From Elymus sibiricus (Eukaryota; Streptophyta; Magnoliopsida; Poales; Poaceae), in contig CM077673.1 in assembly GCA_039707655.1 (NCBI GenBank), forward strand, positions 6,520,001 through 6,584,000: a stretch of DNA of 64,000 nucleotides, given 5' to 3'. Positions 25,119 through 34,963 of this stretch are shown here, piece by piece. The notes below the pieces were generated by a model. It saw only the letters and a list, made by a program, of their open reading frames with translations. It was not told where the DNA came from and searched no databases. Position 1 is the stretch's first letter, and every line of letters starts with the position of its first letter. The translations under genes were made by a program, and so were the position numbers.

Positions 25119-28100
25119 AGTTTTGGCGAGGTCCCCGTAAGCGGACCCCGGGGTTCCCCGAACATTTGGATCGCCCCGGGACCCATAATCAGAGAGTAAT
25201 AGCATAGAAAACAGGTAAGAATGGACCAAATCTGCGAGTTTTGGCGATGTCACCGTAACCGGTCCACGGGCTTCCCCGAACGTTCGGACGACCAAGACAA
25301 CCAAAAAACAGTGAATAATAGCACAGAAAACTAGTAAGAATGGACCAAATCTGCGAGTTTTGGCGAGGTCCCCGTAACCGGACCCCGGGCTTCCCCGAAC
25401 GTTCGGACGACCACGACAACCAAAAAACAGTGAATAATAGCATAGAAAACTGGTAAGAATGGACCAAATCTGCGAGTTTTGGCAAGGTCCCCGTAACCGG
25501 ACCCCGGGCATCCCCAAATGTTGGGACGACCACAACAACCAAAAACAGTGAATAATAGCATAGAAAACAGGTAAGAATGGACCAAATCTGCGAGTTTTGG
25601 CAAGGTCCCCGTAAGCGGACCCCATGGTTCCCCGAACGTTTCGATCGTCCCGAGACCCAAAACCAGTGAGTAATAGCATAGAAAACTGGCCGGAAAAGAC
25701 AAAATCTGCTAGTTTTGGCGAGGTCCCGGTAACCGGTCCACGGGCTTCCCCGAATGTTCGGACGGCCACGACAACCAAAAAAACAGTGAATAATAGCATA
25801 GAAATCTGGTTAGAATAGACAAAATCTGCGAGTTTTGCGGAGGTCCCCGTAAGCGGACCCCGGGGTTCCCCGAACATTTGGATCGCCCCGGGACCCATAA
25901 TCAGAGAGTAATAGCATAGAAAACAGGTAAGAATGGACCAAATCTGCGAGTTCTGGCGATGTCACCGTAACCGGTCCACGGGCTTCCCCGAACGTTCGGA
26001 CGACCAAGACAACCAAAAAACAGTGAATAATAGCACAAAAAACTAGTAAGAATGGACCAAATCTGCGAGTTTTGGCGAGGTCCCCGTAACCGGACCCCGG
26101 GCTTCCCCGAATGTTTGGACGACCACGACAACCAAAAAACAGTGAATAATAGCATAGAAAACTGGTAAGAATGGAGCAAATCTGCGAGTTTTGGCAAGGT
26201 CTCCGTAACCGGACCCCGGGCATCCCCAAATGTTGGGACAACCACAACAACCAAAAACAGTGAATAATAGCATAGAAAACAGGTAAGAATGGACCAAATC
26301 TGCGAGTTTTGGCGAGGTCCCCGTAAGCGGACCCCATGGTTCCCCGAACGTTTCGATCGTCCCGAGACCCAAAATCAGTGAGTAATAGCATAGAAAACTG
26401 GCCGGAACAGAGAAAATCTGCTAGTTTTGGCGAGGTCCCGGTAACCGGTCCACGGGCTTCCCCGAATGTTCGGACGGCCACGACAACCAAAAAAACAGTG
26501 AATAATAGCATAGAAATCTGGTCAGAATGGACAAAATCTGCGAGTTTTGGACAGGTCCCCGTAAGCGGACCCCGGGGTTCCCCGAACATTTGGATCGCCT
26601 CGGGACCCATAATCAGTGAGTAATAGCATAGAAAACAGGTAAGAATGGACCAAATCTGTGAGTTTTGGCGATGTCACCGTAACCGTTCCACGGGCTTCCC
26701 CGAACGTTCGGACGACCAAGACAACCAAAAAACAGTGAATAATAGCACAGAAAACTAGTAAGAATGGACCAAATCTGCGAGTTTTGTGGAGGTCCCCGTA
26801 ACCGGACCCCGGGCTTCCCCGAACGTTCGGACGACCACGACAACCAAAAAACAGTGAATAATAGCGTAGAAAACTGGTAAGACTGGACCAAATCTGCGAG
26901 TTTTGGCAAGGTCCCCGTAACCGGACCCCGGGCATCCCCAAATGTTGGGACGACCACAACAACCAAAAACAGTGAATACTAGCATAGATAACAGGTAAGA
27001 ATGGACCAAATCTGTGAGTTTTGGCGAGGTCCCCGTAAGCGGACCCCATGGTTCCCCGAACGTTTCGATCGTCCCGAGACCCAAAACCAGTGAGTAATAG
27101 CATAGAAAACTGGCCGGAAAAGACAAAATCTGCTAGTTTTGGCGAGGTCCCGGTAACCGGTCCACGGGCTTCCCCGAATGTTCGGACGGCCACGACAACC
27201 AAAAAAACAGTGAATAATAGCATAGAAATCTGGTCAGAATGGACAAAATCTACGAGTTTTGCGGAGGTCCCCGTAAGCGGACCCCGGGGTTCCCCGAACA
27301 TTTGGATCGCCCCGGGACCCATAATCAGAGAGTAATAGCATAGAAAACAGGTAAGAATGGACCAAATCTGCGAGTTCTGGCGATGTCACCGTAACCGGTC
27401 CACGGGCTTCCCCGAACGTTCGGACGACCAAGACAACCAAAAAACAGTGAATAATAGCACAGAAAACTAGTAAGAATGGACCAAATCTGCGAGTTTTGGC
27501 GAGGTCCCCGTAACCGGACCCCGGGCTTCCCCGAATGTTTGGACGACCACGACAACCAAAAAACAGTGAATAATAGCATAGAAAACTGGTAAGAATGGAG
27601 CAAATCTGCGAGTTTTGGCAAGGTCTCCGTAGCCGGACCCCGGGCATCCCCAAATGTTGGGACAACCACAACAACCAAAAACAGTGAATAATAGCATAGA
27701 AAACAGGTAAGAATGGACCAAATCTGCGAGTTTTGGCGAGGTCCCCGTAAGCGGACCCCATGGTTCCCCGAACGTTTCGATCGTCCCGAGACCCAAAATC
27801 AGTGAGTAATAGCATAGAAAACTGGCCGGAACAGAGAAAATCTGCTAGTTTTGGCGAGGTCCCGGTAACCGGTCCACGGGCTTCCCCGAATGTTCGGACG
27901 GCCACGACAACCAAAAAAACAGTGAATAATAGCATAGAAATCTGGTCAGAATGGACAAAATCTGTGAGTTTTGGACAGGTCCCCGTAAGCGGACCCCGGG
28001 GTTCCCCGAACATTTGGATCGCCTCGGGACCCATAATCAGTGAGTAATAGCATAGAAAACAGGTAAGAATGGACCAAATCTGTGAGTTTTGGCGATGTCA

Positions 28101-28678
28101 CCGTAACCGTTCCACGGGCTTCCCCGAACGTTCGGACGACCAAGACAACCAAAAAACAGTGAATAATAGCACAGAAAACTAGTAAGAATGGACCAAATCT
28201 GCGAGTTTTGTGGAGGTCCCCGTAACCGGACCCCGGGCTTCCCCGAACGTTCGGACGACCACGACAACCAAAAAACAGTGAATAATAGCGTAGAAAACTG
28301 GTAAGACTGGACCAAATCTGCGAGTTTTGGCAAGGTCCCCGTAACCGGACCCCGGGCATCCCCAAATGTTGGGACGACCACAACAACCAAAAACAGTGAA
28401 TACTAGCATAGATAACAGGTAAGAATGGACCAAATCTGCGAGTTTTGGCGAGGTCCCCGTAAGCGGACCCCATGGTTCCCCGAACGTTTCGATCGTCCCG
28501 AGACCCAAAATCAGTGAGTAATAGCATAGAAAACTGGCTGGAAAAGACAAAATCTGCTAGTTTTGGCGAGGTCCCGGTAACCGGTCCACGGGCTTCCCCG
28601 AATGTTCGGACGACCACGACAACCAAAAAAACAGTGAATAATAGCATAGAAATCTGGTCAGAATGGAGAAAATCTGCG

Positions 28679-28796
28679 AGTTTTGGCGAGGTCCCCGTAA
28701 GCGGACCCCGGGGTTCCCCGAACATTTGGATCGCCCCGGGACCCATAATCAGAGAGTAATAGCATAGAAAACAGGTAAGAATGGACCAAATCTGCG
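28679..28796 (+). repeat. Monomer type A, reference copy (118 bp)
   Basis: Type A opens every HOR unit. Its diagnostic bases are AAGCGGACCCCGGGGTTCC, then ATTTGGATCGCCCCGGGACC, then CATAATCAGAGAGTAATAG. It shares the AAGC start, the GGTTCC block, the GATCG block and AGTAATAGC with type E, so A and E form one superfamily. It carries a perfect 10-bp palindrome ACCCCGGGGT (28,705-28,714). The central dyad seen in types B and C is decayed here to CCGAACATTTGG (28,718-28,729). The tail ends ACAGGTAAGAATGG. Subfamilies differ just after AGTTTT: GGCGAGG (alpha), GCGGAGG (beta) and GGACAGG (gamma). Confidence 0.95.
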
Positions 28797-28915
28797 AGTT
28801 TTGGCGATGTCACCGTAACCGGTCCACGGGCTTCCCCGAACGTTCGGACGACCAAGACAACCAAAAAACAGTGAATAATAGCACAGAAAACTAGTAAGAA
28901 TGGACCAAATCTGCG
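28797..28915 (+). repeat. Monomer type B, reference copy (119 bp)
   Basis: Diagnostic bases are GATGTCACCGTAACC at the start, TCCACGGGCTTCC, CCAAGACAACC, six A before CAGTG, AGCACAGAAAAC and ACTAGTAAGAATGG. The TCCACGGG block links B to F. The dyad CCGAACGTTCGG is intact. Variants include GTTCCACGG against GGTCCACGG, GGGCATCC or GGGCATCG in region 1, and GTTCTGGCGATG in beta units. Confidence 0.95.
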
Positions 28916-29034
28916 AGTTTTGGCGAGGTCCCCGTAACCGGACCCCGGGCTTCCCCGAACGTTCGGACGACCACGACAACCAAAAAACAGTGAATAATAG
29001 CATAGAAAACTGGTAAGAATGGACCAAATCTGCG
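28916..29034 (+). repeat. Monomer type C, reference copy (119 bp)
   Basis: Diagnostic bases are GAGGTCCCCGTAACCGGACC, CCGGGCTTCC, GACCACGACAACC (GACCAGGACAACC in a second subtype) and six A before CAGTG. The tail is AAAACTGGTAAGAATGG. It contains the perfect 12-bp palindrome CCGAACGTTCGG at 28,955-28,966. Hand count gives 43 of 66 G+C in the first part and 18 of 53 in the second. A derived subtype with a 2-bp deletion upstream (TCTGAGTTTT) and usually GGACCCTGGG is called C' in this annotation. Confidence 0.95.
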
Positions 29035-29152
29035 AGTTTTGGCAAGGTCCCCGTAACCGGACCCCGGGCATCCCCAAATGTTGGGACGACCACAACAACC
29101 AAAAACAGTGAATAATAGCATAGAAAACAGGTAAGAATGGACCAAATCTGCG
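29035..29152 (+). repeat. Monomer type D, reference copy (118 bp)
   Basis: Diagnostic bases are GGCAAGGTCCCCG, CCGGGCATCC or CCGAGCATCC, CCCAAATGTTGGGACG, CCACAACAACC and only five A before CAGTG. The tail is AAAACAGGTAAGAATGG. The central inverted repeat is CCCAA-ATG-TTGGG (29,073-29,085), shifted by one base against types B and C. Region 1 units carry two D copies in a row; the first of the pair has GTGACAGGACC instead of GTAACCGGACC and TGTTTTGG instead of AGTTTTGG. Confidence 0.95.
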
Positions 29153-29270
29153 AGTTTTGGCGAGGTCCCCGTAAGCGGACCCCATGGTTCCCCGAACGTT
29201 TCGATCGTCCCGAGACCCAAAACCAGTGAGTAATAGCATAGAAAACTGGCCGGAAAAGACAAAATCTGCT
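29153..29270 (+). repeat. Monomer type E, reference copy (118 bp)
   Basis: Diagnostic bases are AAGCGGACCCCATGGTTCC, ACGTTTCGATCGTCCCGAG, ACCCAAAAYCAGTGAG and a tail with GACAAAATCTGC, where the bases before the next anchor read CTGCTAG. It belongs with A in the AAGC/GGTTCC superfamily. It contains CGAACGTTTCG (29,193-29,203) overlapping the palindrome CGATCG (29,202-29,207). The stretch 29,212-29,236, reverse-complemented, is the part that resembles pSc119.2 as I remember it. Region 1 copies have CATAAAAAACTGG where later regions mostly have CATAGAAAACTGG. Confidence 0.95.
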
Positions 29271-29390
29271 AGTTTTGGCGAGGTCCCGGTAACCGGTCCA
29301 CGGGCTTCCCCGAATGTTCGGACGGCCACGACAACCAAAAAAACAGTGAATAATAGCATAGAAATCTGGTCAGAATGGACAAAATCTGCG
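29271..29390 (+). repeat. Monomer type F, reference copy (120 bp)
   Basis: Diagnostic bases are GTCCCGGTAACCGGTCCACG, GGGCTTCC, GAATGTTCGGACGGCCACG and seven A before CAGTG, which is why F is the longest monomer. The tail is AAATCTGGTCAGAATGGAC. F shares TCCACGGG with B, and the GACAAAATCTG tail with E. The dyad reads CCGAA-TG-TTCGG (29,310-29,321). A second subtype, CCCAGTAATTGGTCC, marks units of region 1 origin and the 7-mers of regions 2 to 4. Confidence 0.95.
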
Positions 29391-32238
29391 AGTTTTGCGG
29401 AGGTCCCCGTAAGCGGACCCCGGGGTTCCCCGAACATTTGGATCGCCCCGGGACCCATAATCAGAGAGTAATAGCATAGAAAACAGGTAAGAATGGACCA
29501 AATCTGCGAGTTCTGGCGATGTCACCGTAACCGGTCCACGGGCTTCCCCGAACGTTCGGACGACCAAGACAACCAAAAAACAGTGAATAATAGCACAGAA
29601 AACTAGTAAGAATGGACCAAATCTGCGAGTTTTGGCGAGGTCCCCGTAACCGGACCCCGGGCTTCCCCGAATGTTTGGACGACCACGACAACCAAAAAAC
29701 AGTGAATAATAGCATAGAAAACTGGTAAGAATGGACCAAATCTGCGAGTTTTGGCAAGGTCCCCGTAACCGGACCCCGGGCATCCCCAAATGTTGGGACA
29801 ACCACAACAACCAAAAACAGTGAATAATAGCATAGAAAACAGGTAAGAATGGACCAAATCTGCGAGTTTTGGCGAGGTCCCCGTAAGCGGACCCCATGGT
29901 TCCCCGAACGTTTCGATCGTCCCGAGACCCAAAATCAGTGAGTAATAGCATAGAAAACTGGCCGGAACAGACAAAATCTGCTAGTTTTGGCGAGGTCCCG
30001 GTAACCGGTCCACGGGCTTCCCCGAATGTTCGGACGGCCACGACAACCAAAAAAACAGTGAATAATAGCATAGAAATCTGGTCAGAATGGACAAAATCTG
30101 TGAGTTTTGGACAGGTCCCCGTAAGCGGACCCCGGGGTTCCCCGAACATTTGGATCGCCTCGGGACCCATAATCAGTGAGTAATAGCATAGAAAACAGGT
30201 AAGAATGGACCAAATCTGTGAGTTTTGGCGATGTCACCGTAACCGTTCCACGGGCTTCCCCGAACGTTCGGACGACCAAGACAACCAAAAAACAGTGAAT
30301 AATAGCACAGAAAACTAGTAAGAATGGACCAAATCTGCGAGTTTTGTGGAGGTCCCCGTAACCGGACCCCGGGCTTCCCCGAACGTTCGGACGACCACGA
30401 CAACCAAAAAACAGTGAATAATAGCGTAGAAAACTGGTAAGACTGGACCAAATCTGCGAGTTTTGGCAAGGTCCCCGTAACCGGACCCCGGGCATCCCCA
30501 AATGTTGGGACGACCACAACAACCAAAAACAGTGAATACTAGCATAGATAACAGGTAAGAATGGACCAAATCTGCGAGTTTTGGCGAGGTCCCCGTAAGC
30601 GGACCCCATGGTTCCCCGAACGTTTCGATCGTCCCGAGACCCAAAATCAGTGAGTAATAGCATAGAAAACTGGCTGGAAAAGACAAAATCTGCTAGTTTT
30701 GGCGAGGTCCCGGTAACCGGTCCACGGGCTTCCCCGAATGTTCGGACGACCACGACAACCAAAAAAACAGTGAATAATAGCATAGAAATCTGGTCAGAAT
30801 GGAGAAAATCTGCGAGTTTTGGCGAGGTCCCCGTAAGCGGACCCCGGGGTTCCCCGAACATTTGGATCGCCCCGGGACCCATAATCAGAGAGTAATAGCA
30901 TAGAAAACAGGTAAGAATGGACCAAATCTGCGAGTTTTGGCGATGTCACCGTAACCGGTCCACGGGCTTCCCCGAACGTTCGGACGACCAAGACAACCAA
31001 AAAACAGTGAATAATAGCACAGAAAACTAGTAAGAATGGACCAAATCTGCGAGTTTTGGCGAGGTCCCCGTAACCGGACCCCGGGCTTCCCCGAACGTTC
31101 GGACGACCACGACAACCAAAAAACAGTGAATAATAGCATAGAAAACTGGTAAGAATGGACCAAATCTGCGAGTTTTGGCAAGGTCCCCGTAACCGGACCC
31201 CGGGCATCCCCAAATGTTGGGACGACCACAACAACCAAAAACAGTGAATAATAGCATAGAAAACAGGTAAGAATGGACCAAATCTGCGAGTTTTGGCGAG
31301 GTCCCCGTAAGCGGACCCCATGGTTCCCCGAACGTTTCGATCGTCCCGAGACCCAAAACCAGTGAGTAATAGCATAGAAAACTGGCCGGAAAAGACAAAA
31401 TCTGCTAGTTTTGGCGAGGTCCCGGTAACCGGTCCACGGGCTTCCCCGAATGTTCGGACGGCCACGACAACCAAAAAAACAGTGAATAATAGCATAGAAA
31501 TCTGGTCAGAATGGACAAAATCTGCGAGTTTTGCGGAGGTCCCCGTAAGCGGACCCCGGGGTTCCCCGAACATTTGGATCGCCCCGGGACCCATAATCAG
31601 AGAGTAATAGCATAGAAAACAGGTAAGAATGGACCAAATCTGCGAGTTCTGGCGATGTCACCGTAACCGGTCCACGGGCTTCCCCGAACGTTCGGACGAC
31701 CAAGACAACCAAAAAACAGTGAATAATAGCACAGAAAACTAGTAAGAATGGACCAAATCTGCGAGTTTTGGCGAGGTCCCCGTAACCGGACCCCGGGCTT
31801 CCCCGAATGTTTGGACGACCACGACAACCAAAAAACAGTGAATAATAGCATAGAAAACTGGTAAGAATGGACCAAATCTGCGAGTTTTGGCAAGGTCCCC
31901 GTAACCGGACCCCGGGCATCCCCAAATGTTGGGACAACCACAACAACCAAAAACAGTGAATAATAGCATAGAAAACAGGTAAGAATGGACCAAATCTGCG
32001 AGTTTTGGCGAGGTCCCCGTAAGCGGACCCCATGGTTCCCCGAACGTTTCGATCGTCCCGAGACCCAAAATCAGTGAGTAATAGCATAGAAAACTGGCCG
32101 GAACAGACAAAATCTGCTAGTTTTGGCGAGGTCCCGGTAACCGGTCCACGGGCTTCCCCGAATGTTCGGACGGCCACGACAACCAAAAAAACAGTGAATA
32201 ATAGCATAGAAATCTGGTCAGAATGGACAAAATCTGTG

Positions 32239-33662
32239 AGTTTTGGACAGGTCCCCGTAAGCGGACCCCGGGGTTCCCCGAACATTTGGATCGCCTCGGG
32301 ACCCATAATCAGTGAGTAATAGCATAGAAAACAGGTAAGAATGGACCAAATCTGTGAGTTTTGGCGATGTCACCGTAACCGTTCCACGGGCTTCCCCGAA
32401 CGTTCGGACGACCAAGACAACCAAAAAACAGTGAATAATAGCACAGAAAACTAGTAAGAATGGACCAAATCTGCGAGTTTTGTGGTGGTCCCCGTAACCG
32501 GACTCCGGGCTTCCCCGAACGTTCGGACGACCACGACAACCAAAAAACAGTGAATAATAGCGTAGAAAACTGGTAAGACTGGACCAAATCTGCGAGTTTT
32601 GGCAAGGTCCCCGTAACCGGACCCCGGGCATCCCCAAATGTTGGGACGACCACAACAACCAAAAACAGTGAATACTAGCATAGATAACAGGTAAGAATGG
32701 ACCAAATCTGCGAGTTTTGGCGAGGTCCCCGTAAGCGGACCCCATGGTTCCCCGAACGTTTCGATCGTCCCGAGACCCAAAATCAGTGAGTAATAGCATA
32801 GAAAACTGGCCGGAACAGACAAAATCTGCTAGTTTTGGCGAGGTCCCGGTAACCGGTCCACGGGCTTCCCCGAATGTTCGGACGGCCACGACAACCAAAA
32901 AAACAGTGAATAATAGCATAGAAATCTGGTCAGAATGGACAAAATCTGTGAGTTTTGGACAGGTCCCCGTAAGCGGACCCCGGGGTTCCCCGAACATTTG
33001 GATCGCCTCGGGACCCATAATCAGTGAGTAATAGCATAGAAAACAGGTAAGAATGGACCAAATCTGTGAGTTTTGGCGATGTCACCGTAACCGTTCCACG
33101 GGCTTCCCCGAACGTTCGGACGACCAAGACAACCAAAAAACAGTGAATAATAGCACAGAAAACTAGTAAGAATGGACCAAATCTGCGAGTTTTGTGGTGG
33201 TCCCCGTAACCGGACTCCGGGCTTCCCCGAACGTTCGGACGACCACGACAACCAAAAAACAGTGAATAATAGCGTAGAAAACTGGTAAGACTGGACCAAA
33301 TCTGCGAGTTTTGGCAAGGTCCCCGTAACCGGACCCCGGGCATCCCCAAATGTTGGGACGACCACAACAACCAAAAACAGTGAATACTAGCATAGATAAC
33401 AGGTAAGAATGGACCAAATCTGCGAGTTTTGGCGAGGTCCCCGTAAGCGGACCCCATGGTTCCCCGAACGTTTCGATCGTCCCGAGACCCAAAATCAGTG
33501 AGTAATAGCATAGAAAACTGGCCGGAAAAGACAAAATCTGCTAGTTTTGGCGAGGTCCCGGTAACCGGTCCACGGGCTTCCCCGAATGTTCGGACGGCCA
33601 CGACAACCAAAAAAACAGTGAATAATAGCATAGAAATCTGGTTAGAATGGACAAAATCTGCG
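32239..33662 (+). repeat. Tandem pair of gamma 6-mers (2 x 712 bp)
   Basis: The units at 32,239 and 32,951 are both gamma. They share C-monomer changes seen nowhere else in the window, GTGGTGGTCC and GGACTCCGGG (near 32,481 and 33,193). This marks a single-unit duplication after those mutations arose. Confidence 0.9.
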
Positions 33663-34963
33663 AGTTTTGGCGAGGTCCCCGTAAGCGGACCCCGGGGTTC
33701 CCCGAACATTTGGATCGCCCCGGGACCCATAATCAGAGAGTAATAGCATAGAAAACAGGTAAGAATGGACCAAATCTGCGAGTTTTGGCGATGTCACCGT
33801 AACCGTTCCACGGGCTTCCCCGAACGTTCGGACGACCAAGACAACCAAAAAACAGTGAATAATAGCACAGAAAACAAGTAAGAATGGACCAAATCTGCGA
33901 GTTTTGGCGAGGTCCCCGTAACCGGACCCCGGGCTTCCCCGAACGTTCGGACGACCAGGACAACCAAAAAACAGTGAATAATTGCATAGAAAACTGGTAA
34001 GAATGGACCAAATCTGCGAGTTTTGGCAAGGTCCCCGTAACCGGACCCGAGCATCCCCAAATGTTGGGACGACCACAACAACCAAAAACAGTGAATAATA
34101 GCATAGAAAACTGGTCAGACTAGACCAAATATGCGAGTTTTGGCGAGGTCCCCGTAAGCGGACCCCGGGGTTCCCCGAACATTTGGATCGCCCCGGGACC
34201 CATAATCAGAGAGTAATAGCATAGAAAATAGGTAAGAATGGACCAAATCTGCGAGTTTTGGCGATGTCACCGTAACCGTTCCACGGGCATCCCCGAACGT
34301 TCGGACGTCCAAGACAACCAAAAAACAGTGAATAATAGCACAGAAAATAGTAAGAATGGACCAAATCTGCGAGTTTTGGCGATGTTACCGTAACCGTCCC
34401 ACGGGCTTCCCCGAACGTTCGGACGACCAAGACAACCAAAAAACAGTGAATAATAGCACAGAAAACTAGTAAGAATGGACCAAATCTGAGTTTTGGCGAG
34501 GTCCCCGTAACCGGACCCTGGGCTTCCCCGAACGTTCGGACGACCACGACAACCAAAAAACAGTGAATAATAGCATAGAAAACAGGTAAGAATGGACCAA
34601 ATCTGCGAGTTTTGGCAAGGTCCCCGTAACCGGACCCCGGGCATCCCCAAATGTTGGGACGACCACAACAACCAAAAACAGTGAATACTAGCATAGAAAA
34701 CAGGTAAGAATGGACCAAATCTGCGAGTTTTGGCGAGGTCCCCGTAAGCGGACCCCATGGTTCCCCGAACGTTTCGATCGTCCCGAGACCCAAAATCAGT
34801 GAGTAATAGCATAAAAAACTGGCCGGAGCAGACAAAATCTGCTAGTTTTGGCGAGGTCCCAGTAATTGGTCCACGGGCTTCCCCGAATGTTCGGACGGCC
34901 ACGACAACCAAAAAAACAGTGAATAATAGCATAGAAATCTGGTCAGAATGGAGAAAATCTGCG
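33663..34963 (+). repeat. 4-mer plus 7-mer closing region 2 (1301 bp)
   Basis: ABCD starts at 33,663 and ABBC'DEF at 34,136. These are the same 11 monomers that end every region 2 superunit. Single-base deletions are visible in D (CCGGACCCGAG, 34,041-34,051) and at the end of the first B (CAGAAAATAG, 34,341-34,350), explaining lengths of 473 and 828 bp. Confidence 0.9.

Larger units (their letters stand above)
27967..32238 (+). repeat. Tandem pair of 18-mers gamma-alpha-beta (2 x 2136 bp)
   Basis: The three 6-mers at 27,967, 28,679 and 29,391 are repeated at 30,103, 30,815 and 31,527. The conceptual translations of matching stretches are identical across the offset of 2136 bp, including private changes such as GGCTGGAAAAG in E and GACGACCACG in F. 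I did not compare every base. Confidence 0.9.
25119..33662 (+). repeat. Core of twelve uninterrupted 712-bp 6-mers
   Basis: A monomers lie at 25,119, then every 712 bp to 32,951, all ABCDEF. By their A, B and C starts the order is alpha, beta, gamma, beta, gamma, alpha, beta, gamma, alpha, beta, gamma, gamma. It sits where the other superunits have one alpha-beta-gamma set. This is the most regular stretch of the window and gives the best 6-mer consensus. Confidence 0.95.

Noticed and set aside
28705..28714. ACCCCGGGGT palindrome of type A as a regulatory site
   Set aside because: It is short and GC-rich, present once per HOR unit, and mutated to ACCCTGGGGT or ACCCATGG in many units and in type E, so there is no sign of constraint.
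28679..29034. CENP-B box on the minus strand (TTCGGGGAA...CGGGG in A and C)
   Set aside because: The two core parts TTCG and CGGG are present, but separated by eight bases instead of seven, and CENP-B boxes are not established in plants. A near miss only.
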